From Aquaspirillum sp. LM1 (GTDB taxonomy: Bacteria > Pseudomonadota > Gammaproteobacteria > Burkholderiales > Aquaspirillaceae): 64,000 nucleotides of DNA. The translations under genes were made by a program, and so were the position numbers. This document shows, in pieces, positions 29,177-37,925 of the stretch. The DNA lies in assembly GCF_002002905.1 (NCBI RefSeq), contig NZ_CP019509.1, positions 2,142,501 through 2,206,500 on the forward strand, read 5' to 3'. Each line of letters opens with the position of its first letter. Position 1 is the first letter of the stretch. The notes beneath the pieces are model-generated. The model saw only the letters and a list, made by a program, of their open reading frames with translations, searched no databases and had not been told where the DNA came from.

Positions 29177-30697
29177 CTAAAAGGTAAACTGCGCCAATTG
29201 CCCACGCATGCCCTGCACCGAATGGTGCAGGCTCATTGCCGCCGAGGCGGACTGGCTGGCGGCAGCGCTGTTTTCTTCGCTGATTACCGTCAGGTTTTCA
29301 ATATCCTTGCCAATAATCTCGCTGGCCTGGCGCTGCTGGGCCAGGGTGTCCATCAGGTGGCTGAGCTTGTCGTGGGCAGCGCAGGCACCACTGCGCATTT
29401 CTTCCAGCGGCGTGCTCAGGCCTTGCATCAGCGACACGCCAAAGCTGACCAGTTTTTCTCCCTGCAGCAAATTGTCCGCCGCGTGGCGGGTTTGCTCCTG
29501 CACCCACTGGATGGTGCTGCCGATATCGCGGGTGGCCAGCCGGGTGGTTTCCGCCAGCTTGCGCACTTCGTCAGCCACCACGGCAAAGCCGCGTCCCTGC
29601 TCGCCGGCGCGGGCGGCCTCAATCGCCGCGTTCAGCGCCAGCAGATTGGTCTGCTCGGCCACATCGGCAATCAGCAGCACCACCCGGCTGATTTCATCGG
29701 TGCGCTCGGCCAGCATCGACACATCGCGGGCCGAACCCTGAATGGCATTGACCATGCCCTGGATATCCCGCGCCGCCTTGACAATCACCCCATCGCTTTG
29801 CACCGCCAGCCGTTCGGCCAGTTGCGCTGCATCCAGGGCAAAGCGGGCTTCCTCGCTGCTTTGCTGCACGCCCATTTGCAGGCGTTCGATGGCAAACGCC
29901 ATACTCAGGGTGGATTCGCTTTGCGCTTCGGCGGCAGCGGCAATCTGCTGCGCAGCGCCGGCCACTTCTTCGGCGGTATTGTCCACCTGGCTGCCTTCGG
30001 CGTTGACCCGGTGAAAACTCTGGCAAATGGCGTCCAGCAGCGCATTGAATGCCTCAATGCTGCGGGTGACTTCGTCGTTGCCCTGCCACTGGCAGCGCCG
30101 GGTCAGGTCCAGATCGTGGCGGGTGTCGCTGGCGGTGGCGCACAGCATGCGCAGCGGGCGGACAATCGAGCCGATGATATAGCGCGCCAGCAGCAGCATG
30201 CCCACGCTCAGCGCTGCACCACCCCATAAAATCAGCTGAAACAACTGCTGGCGACGCTGGTCCTGGCTGTGCTGTTCGCGCTGGATTGCCTCACGGCTGT
30301 GTTGTGCCAGCAGCTCCAGCGCCGCGACCACGCGCTGATGCGCGCCAGTCTGGCCGGCCAGGTCATCCGCCGGGGTGTTGCGCCAGCTTTGCCAGTGCTG
30401 ATCCAGCGTGCGCCAGTCATCGGCCAGTGCAGGCAACGCGGCCTGGCTGCCGGCGTGCAGCCGCTGTTCCAGCGCGGCCCACTGGCCTGCCGCTGGGGTG
30501 TGGCCGGGATGGGGCTCCAGCGTACCCAGGCCGGTGGCCAGTTCGGCCAGCCGTTGCAGGGCCGGTCCATGTGTCTGCTGCTGGGCGGCAATCTGCTGGT
30601 CGGCCAGGTAACCGGCCAGCAGACCCAGTGCGCCCAGGCAAGCCAGCGACAGCATGGCCACGCTACTGAACAGGTACAGTTTCAGCCGGATTGTCAT
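29177..30697 (-). CDS. Methyl-accepting chemotaxis protein
   Basis: 506 residues. Transmembrane helices at about 7-30 and 152-172 flank a helical periplasmic sensor of about 120 residues (four-helix-bundle type). A HAMP region follows, then a signalling domain with the hairpin core [36 protein letters not shown] (shown as family hallmark split around residues 345-380). Its start codon overlaps the stop of a 58-residue ORF (ATGA). Convergent with the phosphonate operon. Ligand unknown. Confidence 0.93.
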   Translation of the reverse strand: MTIRLKLYLFSSVAMLSLACLGALGLLAGYLADQQIAAQQQTHGPALQRLAELATGLGTLEPHPGHTPAAGQWAALEQRLHAGSQAALPALADDWRTLDQHWQSWRNTPADDLAGQTGAHQRVVAALELLAQHSREAIQREQHSQDQRRQQLFQLILWGGAALSVGMLLLARYIIGSIVRPLRMLCATASDTRHDLDLTRRCQWQGNDEVTRSIEAFNALLDAICQSFHRVNAEGSQVDNTAEEVAGAAQQIAAAAEAQSESTLSMAFAIERLQMGVQQSSEEARFALDAAQLAERLAVQSDGVIVKAARDIQGMVNAIQGSARDVSMLAERTDEISRVVLLIADVAEQTNLLALNAAIEAARAGEQGRGFAVVADEVRKLAETTRLATRDIGSTIQWVQEQTRHAADNLLQGEKLVSFGVSLMQGLSTPLEEMRSGACAAHDKLSHLMDTLAQQRQASEIIGKDIENLTVISEENSAAASQSASAAMSLHHSVQGMRGQLAQFTF

Positions 30698-30870
30698 GGG
30701 TATTCACTTTCCTCGTGGTCAGCGGCGTTTTCACTGTCCTGGTCCTGGCAGCCCATGGCTTGCAGCAGATCGTCCAGACGTTGTTGGTGCTCGTTCAGCC
30801 GGGCACACGCGTCCATCAGGTCGCGGCGAATCGAGTCGGCATGAGAGCGGGACTGCAGGTGTTTGCTCAT
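30694..30870 (-). CDS. Small hypothetical protein translationally coupled to a chemoreceptor
   Basis: 58 residues from the ATG at 30870 (complement), preceded by AAGGTG with 6-nt spacing. An alternative start at 30903 adds 11 residues. Highly polar, helix-forming ([19 protein letters not shown], then [15 protein letters not shown]) with an acidic tail. No signal peptide or membrane segment. Its stop overlaps the chemoreceptor start, so a functional link to chemotaxis signalling is possible. Not recognised. Confidence 0.7.
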   Translation of the reverse strand: MSKHLQSRSHADSIRRDLMDACARLNEHQQRLDDLLQAMGCQDQDSENAADHEESEYP

Positions 30871-31046
30871 GGTGGCACCTTGTTTGAAGTGAGCCAAAGC
30901 CAAGTATGCTGATGTTGTGTTAATTTTTTATAGATGTTGACCAAAAATGCCGGCATGAGCAGTAAAAACCGTGCCCAATGTCAATATTCTGTTCATTGGC
31001 ATTTATTTTAAGATATCGATAGATTTCGATGGGTAGAACACTGAAA

Positions 31047-31061
31047 TGCCACGACGTGGCA
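31047..31061. other. 15-bp palindrome in the region upstream of the chemoreceptor operon
   Basis: TGCCACGACGTGGCA is a perfect palindrome with a single central base in the ~330-bp gap (30871-31202), a possible protein-binding site. The rest of the gap is A/T-rich and shows no gene. Confidence 0.4.
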
Positions 31062-31134
31062 AGAAGGGGAGAGATTCAATTCAGCTTAATCAGCAAACAT
31101 GACAAAAAACTGATGATGAATAGGTCGGTCACGC

Positions 31135-31167
31135 AAAAAACGCAGGTACCGGAATGCCGGCCCTGCG
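31135..31167 (-). terminator. Rho-independent terminator of the ArsR-type gene
   Basis: On the minus strand CGCAGG, CCGG, loop CATT, CCGG, CCTGCG forms a two-part stem followed by TTTTTTG. It lies about 35 bp downstream of the regulator stop codon. Confidence 0.75.
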
Positions 31168-31202
31168 GGTAAAAAATCGCCAAGTTACTGTAGTTGAAAG
31201 GA

Positions 31203-31496
31203 TTATTTTTCCGGTGGAGCAGTGCCCAGCCCGGACAAAAAGGCAATGGCCGTCTGCAGTGCAGCCGGATTGGCGGTATAGATGACAAACTTGCCGTGCT
31301 GGCGGGATTGCAGCAGGCCGCTATGCACCAGCTCTTTCAGGTGAAATGACAAGGTTGTTTGGGCGATGGTCAGATGTTCGCCAATTTTGCCGGCGCTCAG
31401 GCCGGCGGCTCCAGCTTCCACCACCAGCTGGTATATGCTCAGGCGTGAATCCTGGCCTAATGCAGCAAACATCTTCATGACAATATTATGATTCAT
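31203..31496 (-). CDS. ArsR/SmtB-family winged-helix regulator
   Basis: 97 residues, single winged helix: MFAALGQDSRLSIYQLVVEA, LSAGKIGEHLTIAQTTLSFH, LKELVHSGLLQSRQHGKFV. It has no cysteines, so it is not a classical thiol metal sensor of the ArsR kind. A palindrome ATTCA-TTGG-TGAAT (31491-31504) covers the start codon region and may be its own operator. Regulated genes are not evident. Confidence 0.85.
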   Translation of the reverse strand: MNHNIVMKMFAALGQDSRLSIYQLVVEAGAAGLSAGKIGEHLTIAQTTLSFHLKELVHSGLLQSRQHGKFVIYTANPAALQTAIAFLSGLGTAPPEK

Positions 31497-31654
31497 TGGT
31501 GAATTTTAACAGATTTTTCAGCGCTGGCAAGTTACGCTCAGGGGTTATTTTCATGACCGAATAACTATTGAGATATTGAATTCATCACCACGCCAATCGG
31601 CCAGCCGGCGAGGAGCTGAAACATTCTCCCACTACGGTGTGACACACGCAGTGC

Positions 31655-33409
31655 TCAGAAGCTGGCACCCAACGACAAATGCCACTGCCATTGGCCGGTG
31701 CTTTGCCCTCTGGCGATATCCATCCCCACCGGACCAATCGGGCTATCCCAGCGAATGCCCGTGCCCAGGCCCAGCCGGGGCCGCCAGTCCTGCCAGCGGT
31801 CGGCGGCGTTGCCGGCGTCGGCAAACAGCGCCAGCCGCCAGCCCGGCCAGACCGGGTGCTGGTATTCACCGCTGAACAGCGCCTGCACCCGCCCCCCTAC
31901 CACCGAGCTGCCTTCACGCGGGCCCAGGCTCTGGTAGGCGTAGCCACGCACGCTGCCCCCGCCACCGGTACGAAAACGCCAGTCGGTGGGCACGTCGTCC
32001 CCGCGCGCCGCCCACACCTGGCCCAGTTCACCGCGCACAATCACCCGTGCGCTGCGCCCTACCGGATAAAAGCCAATCGCTCTGGCGTAGCCGCGCAGAA
32101 AATCAGTGTCCGAGCCCAGCTGACGGCTGGCTGCCACCACCTGGCCGGCCAGCATATGGCCGCGCTGCGGGTTCAGTGGGTTGTCCACGGCCCGCCGGGT
32201 CCAGTCGTAGCGGGCCACCAGCGCCTGGGTGCGGCTGGTGCTGCCGCCGTCCGGGGTGCTGCGTTCACGGGTAAACGTGATGCCGTAGCCGTATTCGTCG
32301 TCGCCGCGTGCGCGCAGGCGGCTGGCGTAAACGGTTTCCTGGTGCAGCTTGAGCTGTTGCACCGTGCTGCGCGCCAGCTTCACCCCGGCGGTGTCGCGGT
32401 AGCCGTCGCCGTCACGCGGCAGGGTCAGGCTGCTGTCCAGGGTTTGCTGTTCGCGTTCCAGTTGCAGGGTATTGGCCAGTAGCAGGCCCAGCCCGGCAAT
32501 ATTGTGATGCTGATAATTGAGCGAGCCACGCGGGCCGCTGTCGCTGCCATAACCGGCACCGACGCTGATTTTTTGTGCCTGGGCTTCCTGCACAAACACC
32601 TGCACCGGGCTGAGTAGCGGCTGGGTCGGGTCCAGTCCGGCCTCCACCCGCACGCTGGTGAAGTAGGGCGTGGCCTGCAGGGCGGCCTGGTAGTCGAGCA
32701 GTTTGCGCTGATGATACGGCGAGCCAGGGCTGAAGGTGGCCAGCCGGGTAACGGCCTGCAGCGGATAGCGGCGCAGGCCGTGCACCTGAATCTCGCCCAG
32801 GGTGAACGCCGGGCCGGTGTCCAGCGTGGCGCTGAGCACCGCGCGCTGGCTGGCCGGATCAATGCGGGCTTCGGCGTGCGCCCAGCGCGCGCTGGGGTAG
32901 CGGTCGATCTGCACACTGCGCAGTGCCTGGTTCTTGGCGTTGTCCCAGTCGTCCTGGCGGAAAGGCTGGCCCACAGGCAGGCTCCAGCGTTCGCGCAGCA
33001 TGGCCAGCCGCTGTGCGCCGTCAGTGCCCGTGGCACCGGGGCCGGCCAGCGCCAGCGTGACCGCGCTGATGTCGGTGCGTGGGCCGGGGTCGACGCGCAG
33101 GGTCAGGGTGTGGTTTTGGTGATGCCGGTGCAACTGCGGGGAGAAGTAGCCTTCGGTGGCCAGCAGGCTGCGGGCGTCTTCGTCCAGCGCCAGTTGCAGG
33201 GCTTCCAGCTGGCCAGGGTCGGGGGGAACGCTGTCACGCAGCGCCCTGGCCAGCGCCAGGTGCTGGCTGAGCAGGGTGCTCACCGCGCCAGGCGCGTCCA
33301 CCACCAGCTCGGGCAGCGGCGCGGCCAGCCCCGCCGGGCTGAGCAGCCAGACCAGCAGCGCGCCGCTGACACGGTGCCGCCAGCAAAAAAAGTCAGAAGA
33401 AAGATTCAC
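31655..33409 (-). CDS. tamA: TamA-like outer-membrane protein (BamA/Omp85 family)
   Basis: 584 residues from a GTG at 33409 (complement; AAGG upstream). Signal peptide (about 1-30, ending LSPAGLAA), three POTRA-like segments (about 35-270) and a C-terminal 16-strand barrel region ending in Phe. Conserved FRTGGGGSVRGYAYQSLGP is the L6-loop motif (RGY) of Omp85 proteins. TamA with TamB acts in envelope assembly and lipid transport. No tamB is adjacent on either side. Confidence 0.88.
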   Translation of the reverse strand: MNLSSDFFCWRHRVSGALLVWLLSPAGLAAPLPELVVDAPGAVSTLLSQHLALARALRDSVPPDPGQLEALQLALDEDARSLLATEGYFSPQLHRHHQNHTLTLRVDPGPRTDISAVTLALAGPGATGTDGAQRLAMLRERWSLPVGQPFRQDDWDNAKNQALRSVQIDRYPSARWAHAEARIDPASQRAVLSATLDTGPAFTLGEIQVHGLRRYPLQAVTRLATFSPGSPYHQRKLLDYQAALQATPYFTSVRVEAGLDPTQPLLSPVQVFVQEAQAQKISVGAGYGSDSGPRGSLNYQHHNIAGLGLLLANTLQLEREQQTLDSSLTLPRDGDGYRDTAGVKLARSTVQQLKLHQETVYASRLRARGDDEYGYGITFTRERSTPDGGSTSRTQALVARYDWTRRAVDNPLNPQRGHMLAGQVVAASRQLGSDTDFLRGYARAIGFYPVGRSARVIVRGELGQVWAARGDDVPTDWRFRTGGGGSVRGYAYQSLGPREGSSVVGGRVQALFSGEYQHPVWPGWRLALFADAGNAADRWQDWRPRLGLGTGIRWDSPIGPVGMDIARGQSTGQWQWHLSLGASF

Positions 33410-33592
33410 CCCGCAACCTTACCCGCTTGTTCCGGGAGGGTCAAAGGGCGGAACAGTGTGCGCCTCTGGCCTGGAGCGCGTCGCTGCCGCCAGACCGGGG
33501 GCGATGATTTCTGCATCCGGCGTGTTGCCGGTCCGCCTTGACAGCGGATCAGCTATAATCCCGGCTTTATCTGTTTATTAGCGTCGGCGCAC

Positions 33593-34159
33593 ATGAGCAT
33601 CAAATCGGATACATGGATTCGCCGCATGGCGGCAGCACACGGCATGATCGAGCCGTTTGAACCAGGACAGGTGCGGGAAGTGGACGGACGCAAGATCGTC
33701 TCTTACGGCACGTCCAGCTACGGCTACGATATCCGTTGCGCCAACGAATTCAAGATTTTCACCAATATCAACAGCACCATCGTTGATCCGAAAGACTTTG
33801 ACCACAACAACTTTGTCGATTTCAACGGCGACGTGTGCATCATTCCGCCCAATTCGTTTGCCCTGGCGCGCACGGTGGAATACTTCCGCATTCCGCGCAA
33901 TGTGCTGACCATCTGCCTGGGCAAGAGCACTTACGCCCGCTGCGGCATCATCGTCAACGTCACGCCGTTTGAGCCGGAATGGGAAGGCTACGTCACGCTG
34001 GAGTTTTCCAACACCACGCCGCTGCCGGCCAAAATCTACGCGGGCGAAGGCTGCGCGCAGGTGCTGTTCTTTGAAAGCGATGAAGTGTGCGAAACCAGCT
34101 ACAAGGATCGCGGCGGCAAGTATCAGGGCCAGGTGGGCGTGACCCTGCCCAAAACCTGA
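33593..34159 (+). CDS. dcd: dCTP deaminase
   Basis: 188 residues, full length. Typical start [82 protein letters not shown] (substrate region, in pieces) and [13 protein letters not shown]. Trimeric enzyme making dUTP from dCTP. Followed by a hairpin terminator at 34191. Confidence 0.96.
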   Translation: MSIKSDTWIRRMAAAHGMIEPFEPGQVREVDGRKIVSYGTSSYGYDIRCANEFKIFTNINSTIVDPKDFDHNNFVDFNGDVCIIPPNSFALARTVEYFRIPRNVLTICLGKSTYARCGIIVNVTPFEPEWEGYVTLEFSNTTPLPAKIYAGEGCAQVLFFESDEVCETSYKDRGGKYQGQVGVTLPKT

Positions 34160-34190
34160 GCGGGGTCGATCGGTACCGCGCAGGTGTTGT

Positions 34191-34219
34191 CATGGCCCGG
34201 ATGGGCCATGTTTCATTTT
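34191..34219 (+). terminator. Rho-independent terminator of dcd
   Basis: CATGGCCC, loop GGAT, GGGCCATG, then TTTCATTTT. Perfect 8-bp stem 31 bp after the dcd stop. Confidence 0.8.
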
Positions 34220-34367
34220 AGCGACACCCTGGCCGTCACCGCCAAGTGAACACCGGGCGTCAGCGCCTGGTTCAGGGGGCGGCTTGCGCCAAGGGATTTT
34301 CCGGCAATTTCCCGGTAATGGACTATTCTGCAAACAGGATCTCCTGAGTGAAGAAGCGATGAACTGG

Positions 34368-34407
34368 ATGGTGCAACCGCCCCCCTTGCGGTTGCACCAT
34401 TTTTTTA
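34368..34407 (+). terminator. Second strong terminator between dcd and the decarboxylase gene
   Basis: A 13-bp perfect stem (ATGGTGCAACCGC, 34368-34380, with GCGGTTGCACCAT, 34388-34400), 7-nt loop, then a run of seven T. No coding sequence lies between it and the dcd terminator, so it either backs up the first one or ends a short untranslated RNA starting after 34219. No clear promoter for such an RNA is seen. Confidence 0.85.
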
Positions 34408-34429
34408 TCAGAAATTCACCGATTTTTGA

Positions 34430-34457
34430 TTGACGCGTTCTGTCTGGGTTTTATAAT
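34430..34457 (+). promoter_or_regulatory. Sigma-70 promoter of the leader ORF/ornithine decarboxylase unit
   Basis: TTGACG (34430-34435), 16-bp spacer, TATAAT (34452-34457). The predicted start near 34464 leaves a ~220-nt leader before the decarboxylase gene. Confidence 0.8.
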
Positions 34458-34587
34458 TCGCCCCCATTGCCGTTTTCCGTTTTGCAGTGCAACGCAGTGT
34501 GCCGCCGTTGCCCTGCCAGACCGATTCCGCCGGCCTGTGGCCAAGATTCTGCCCGCTGGCGCTACTGTGTCATTAATGGAGGTCATC

Positions 34588-34662
34588 ATGACAAGCCGTG
34601 TACTTACTGCCTCTTTGGCATTGCACCAACCTTCTTTCTTGCAACATATCCCTGTGACCTAG
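34588..34662 (+). CDS. 24-residue leader peptide upstream of ornithine decarboxylase
   Basis: MTSRVLTASLALHQPSFLQH then IPVT and stop. It has a better ribosome site (GGAGG at 34578-34582, 5-nt spacing) than the gene that follows, and it ends 20 bp before the decarboxylase ATG. It lies in a 220-nt leader with its own promoter. These traits fit a regulatory leader peptide or a coupling ORF, as known for other polyamine genes (for example speF). It does not match a leader family I know. Function inferred only from position. Confidence 0.55.
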   Translation: MTSRVLTASLALHQPSFLQHIPVT

Positions 34663-34682
34663 GTTTCTGGAGACCCCGATCA

Positions 34683-35834
34683 ATGGACCGAATCGCTGCC
34701 GACGCGCTCGCCGCGGCACTGCCTGACCTTTCCCTCGACTTTGCCCACGTCAAGGCCCAACTGGCCAAGGGCTACGACAAGCCCTTCCTGGTGCTGGATA
34801 CCCAGATTGTCCGTGAAAAATGCCGCCGCTTCTTTGCCGCCATGCCGCGCGTGCGCCCGCACTTTGCCGTCAAGTCCAACCCGGACAACCGCGTGCTGCA
34901 GGTGCTGAAAGAAGAAGGCGTCGGTTTTGAAATCGCCTCGATCGCCGAGCTGGATCAGCTGCTGGCGCTCGGCGTGGCCCCTGCCGAAATTTTCTACAGC
35001 AACCCGATGAAGTCGCGCGCTTACGTGGAGTACGCCGTGGCCAAAGGGGTCGAGTGGTTTGTGATTGACTCGGTCGAAGAACTGCAAAAAATCCACAGCG
35101 TCTCGCCCACCGCCAAGACCTATCTGCGCATCTTCACCACCAATGTGGGCAGCGACTGGCCGCTGTCGGGCAAGTTTGGCGCTTATGAAGCCGAAATCCG
35201 CGACATCATTGCCGAAGCCGCCCGCCTGGGGGCCGATCTGGCCGGGGTGACCTTCCACGTGGGTTCGCAGTGCCTGAACCCGGAAAACTGGAAAGTGGGC
35301 CTGGAAGCCACCCGCCAGGTGTTCGACCAGATGCAGGCCGCCGGCCTGAAACCGCGCCTGGTGAATATCGGCGGCGGTTACCCGGTAACCCACACCAAGG
35401 CCATTCCGTCGATTGGCGAAATCGGTGCCGTGGTTAACGCCGGCCTGGCCGCGTTTGGCGACGAGGTGCAGGTGATTGCCGAACCGGGCCGTTATCTGGT
35501 GTCCGACGCTGGTTATTTTGTCTGCCGCGTGGTGGGCACCGCCACCCGCCAGGGCAAGCGCTGGGTGTACTTCGACGCTGGCATGTTTGGCGGCATCATC
35601 GAAACCACCGAAGGCCTGAAGTACACGATCGAAACCGACCGCACCGGTGCGGAAATCATCTGGACCGTGGCCGGCCCAACCTGCGATTCGCTGGACATCT
35701 GCACCCGCGACCAGGCGCTGCCGGAAGATCTGGTGGAAGGTGACTTCATCTACATCAAGAACGCCGGAGCCTACACCACGGCTTACGCCAGTACCTTCAA
35801 TGGCTTCCCGCTGCCGGATGTGATCATCCTGTAA
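34683..35834 (+). CDS. Ornithine decarboxylase-like type III PLP decarboxylase
   Basis: 383 residues from the ATG at 34683 (GGAG at 34669-34672). Alanine-racemase-like barrel with the PLP lysine motif FAVKSNPDN, FEIASIAELD, HVGSQCLNPENW, NIGGGYPV, EPGRYLV and the active-site cysteine motif GPTCDSLDIC. C-terminal AYTTAYASTFNGF is typical of eukaryote-like ornithine decarboxylases of proteobacteria. Makes putrescine from ornithine; lysine or diaminopimelate cannot be fully excluded. Confidence 0.88.
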   Translation: MDRIAADALAAALPDLSLDFAHVKAQLAKGYDKPFLVLDTQIVREKCRRFFAAMPRVRPHFAVKSNPDNRVLQVLKEEGVGFEIASIAELDQLLALGVAPAEIFYSNPMKSRAYVEYAVAKGVEWFVIDSVEELQKIHSVSPTAKTYLRIFTTNVGSDWPLSGKFGAYEAEIRDIIAEAARLGADLAGVTFHVGSQCLNPENWKVGLEATRQVFDQMQAAGLKPRLVNIGGGYPVTHTKAIPSIGEIGAVVNAGLAAFGDEVQVIAEPGRYLVSDAGYFVCRVVGTATRQGKRWVYFDAGMFGGIIETTEGLKYTIETDRTGAEIIWTVAGPTCDSLDICTRDQALPEDLVEGDFIYIKNAGAYTTAYASTFNGFPLPDVIIL

Positions 35835-35860
35835 TTGCAGTTGGCGATAGGCCATGCACG

Positions 35861-35902
35861 ACACCACGCCCCCGTCTGGCTTGCGCCAGCGGGGGCGTGG
35901 TG
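35861..35902. other. Large hairpin between convergent genes
   Basis: CACCACGCCCCCG pairs with CGGGGGCGTGGTG, with an inner TCTGGC/GCCAG arm. There is no T tract on either side, so it may be a bidirectional transcription barrier rather than a classical terminator. Confidence 0.5.
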
Positions 35903-35916
35903 ATTGGGGGGAGGGG

Positions 35917-36474
35917 TTAAGCTGCCTCCAGCCGGTACCAGACATGCCGGCACAAGCGGCTGCTATGTGCCAGCGCCGGGTGGTCAAATTCGCCCTGATA
36001 CACCATGCCCAGCCGCTGCATCAGCGCCTGCGAGCGCAGATTGCTGCACGCGGTAAACGCCACCAGCTGCGGCAATTCCAGCTGGGTAAATCCCACGCCG
36101 ATGGCCAGTTGCGCGGCCTCCCGCGCCAGCCCATGGCCCCAGGCCGGGCGCACCAGCCGCCACACCAGTTCCACTGCCGGGGCAAACGGCAAGTTCTCCG
36201 GTGCCGGGTTCAGCCCGACACAGCCAATCAGCTGGCCGCTGGCGGCCAGTTCCACTGCCCATACTCCCCAGCCACGCTGGTTCAGGCCGGTGTCCAAGCG
36301 TTCAAGCAGGGCGTCGCTGCCGGCACGGTCAAGCGCGGCGGGAAACTCGGCCATCACTTCGGGGTCGGCGTTCAATGCAGCAAAGGCTGGCCGGTCGCTT
36401 TCCTGCCAGCCGCGCAAGCGTACCCGTTGGCCGCGCAGGGCATGTGCTGGCATGTTCATCCGGCGTGCGTTCAT
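35917..36474 (-). CDS. GNAT-family N-acetyltransferase (RimJ/RimL-like)
   Basis: 185 residues. Acetyltransf_3-type fold: RVRLRGWQESDRPAFAALNADPEVM near the start in pieces, GCVGLNPAP, ELVWRLVRPAWGHGLAREAA (acetyl-CoA pyrophosphate loop region) and NLRSQALMQRLGMVYQGEF. Acetylates an unknown amine or protein N-terminus. Its ATG overlaps the VOC gene stop by 4 nt. Confidence 0.88.
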   Translation of the reverse strand: MNARRMNMPAHALRGQRVRLRGWQESDRPAFAALNADPEVMAEFPAALDRAGSDALLERLDTGLNQRGWGVWAVELAASGQLIGCVGLNPAPENLPFAPAVELVWRLVRPAWGHGLAREAAQLAIGVGFTQLELPQLVAFTACSNLRSQALMQRLGMVYQGEFDHPALAHSSRLCRHVWYRLEAA

Positions 36475-36881
36475 GCCTCAGCTCCACTGCCTCCCATCGG
36501 CGAGCACAGCTCAATCAGCGTGCCTTCTGCCGCCCGCACATACGCCACCACCTGCCCCCAGGGCTTGAGCGCCGGTTCGGCCAGCGCGCTGGCGCCGGCG
36601 GCCACCGCCTGAGTATAGGCGGCGGTGACATCGTCGCAGACAAACGCCAGCTCAATGGCTGGTGGCGGGCTGGCCGGGTCGAGCTTCTGGTAGCCCGCTG
36701 CGCCAAAATGGCTGTCGCCCAGCGCGTGGCTGGCAAACGCCAGCGTGGTGGCACCGGTGTCCAGTTCGCCGTACTGGCCGGAGTCATGCAAGAAACGCAG
36801 CGCAAAACCAAAGGCGCGCTGGTAAAACGCCAGCGTATCGCTGACATCGGCCACATAAACAATGGCATAGGCAAATTTCAT
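36471..36881 (-). CDS. VOC/glyoxalase-superfamily protein
   Basis: 136 residues, AGGAG 8 nt before the ATG. One vicinal-oxygen-chelate module pair: AIVYVADVSDTLAFYQRAFG, GELDTGATTLAFASHAL, ELAFVCDDVTAAYTQAVAAG, EGTLIELCSPMGG. Likely metal-dependent or a binding protein; substrate unknown. Coupled to the acetyltransferase gene. Confidence 0.87.
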   Translation of the reverse strand: MKFAYAIVYVADVSDTLAFYQRAFGFALRFLHDSGQYGELDTGATTLAFASHALGDSHFGAAGYQKLDPASPPPAIELAFVCDDVTAAYTQAVAAGASALAEPALKPWGQVVAYVRAAEGTLIELCSPMGGSGAEA

Positions 36882-37051
36882 TAAGGTTCTCCTGGGGAAT
36901 GCCTGTTCAGCTTGGCGGATGCTGAATCAATTGTCCACGCTGCTGCCGCAGCCATTTGGCAAGGTTAGCCGATGCCACCTGGGAACTTTATGCCAGAATC
37001 GCCCCCCTCACCGGACATGGCGGCGCAGAAGGGCCGCGTTCAGGAGCAAGC

Positions 37052-37795
37052 ATGTTCAAAAAACTATTGGCGTCGATCGGCGTGGGCAGCGCCAGTGTGG
37101 ATACCCAGATTCATCAGCCGGAGCTCAGTCCTGGCCAGTTGATGCAGGGTCAGGTGGTGGTGCAGGGTGGGCAGAGCGAACAGGCGATTGAAAAAATCGA
37201 ACTGGTGCTGATGACCCAGGCCGAGCAGGAACGCGGCGACAGCGAGCGGCAAGTGGCCTGGCCGCTGTGCCGGCTGCCGGTCAGCGGCGGTTTTGTGATT
37301 GGCGCGGGAGAAACCCGGGTTTTTCCGTTTCAGATGACCTTGCCGCTGGAAACCCCAGTCAATGCGCTGCGCACCCACAGTGGCCGCACGCCGCTGGTGT
37401 GGGTACATACCGACCTGGCGATTGCTGCCGGGGTGGACAGCGATGATCGCGACAGTCTGCTGGTGTTGCCGCCGGCACCGCTGCAAACCCTGCTGGACGC
37501 TTTTGCCCGGTTGGACTGGTATGTATACGGCTCGGATGTGGAAGTGGGCACCGCCCATGTGGGAAGCACGATCAGCACGCTGGGGTGTTATCAGGAAATC
37601 GAACTGCGCCCGCACGGAGGAAGCTGGCGGGTGCAGGAAATTGAACTGACCTGCCTTAGCGATGGGCGGACCACGCATGTGCTGGTGGAAGTGGACATCC
37701 GCTTTGGCCGCGACAGCTATTACATCCTGCAGATGGGGCCAGACTTTGCCCGCCAGGATTGGGTGGCCATTTTGCGCAATACCTTGCCTCTGTAG
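37052..37795 (+). CDS. Spo0M/SpoOM-family protein
   Basis: 247 residues from the ATG at 37052 (AGGAG at 37042-37046). Begins MFKKLLASIGVGSASVDTQI and has the arrestin-like beta-sandwich profile of the family (PGQLMQGQVVVQGG, FPFQMTLPLETPVNAL, VWVHTDLAIAAGVDSDDRD, YYILQMGPDFARQD). The name comes from Bacillus, but the family is common in non-sporulating bacteria and its role is unclear. Terminates at the 24-bp inverted repeat that follows. Confidence 0.85.
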   Translation: MFKKLLASIGVGSASVDTQIHQPELSPGQLMQGQVVVQGGQSEQAIEKIELVLMTQAEQERGDSERQVAWPLCRLPVSGGFVIGAGETRVFPFQMTLPLETPVNALRTHSGRTPLVWVHTDLAIAAGVDSDDRDSLLVLPPAPLQTLLDAFARLDWYVYGSDVEVGTAHVGSTISTLGCYQEIELRPHGGSWRVQEIELTCLSDGRTTHVLVEVDIRFGRDSYYILQMGPDFARQDWVAILRNTLPL

Positions 37796-37819
37796 TTGGC
37801 GGCGCGATTCTCCGTTTGA

Positions 37820-37871
37820 GCTGCAAGCAGAAAAAAGCCGCGCGATTGCGCGGCTTTTTTCTGCTTGCAGC
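37820..37871. terminator. Bidirectional terminator between spo0M-like gene and glyA
   Basis: 24-bp perfect inverted repeat (37820-37843 with 37848-37871) with a GATT loop. The core AAAAAAGCCGCGC/GCGCGGCTTTTTT supplies a T tract on both strands, so it can terminate both convergent genes. Confidence 0.92.
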
Positions 37872-37925
37872 CAAGTGATGCCGCAGGCGCAACACAGCGT
37901 GCCACGCCAGGCGTCAGCTTAAGGC

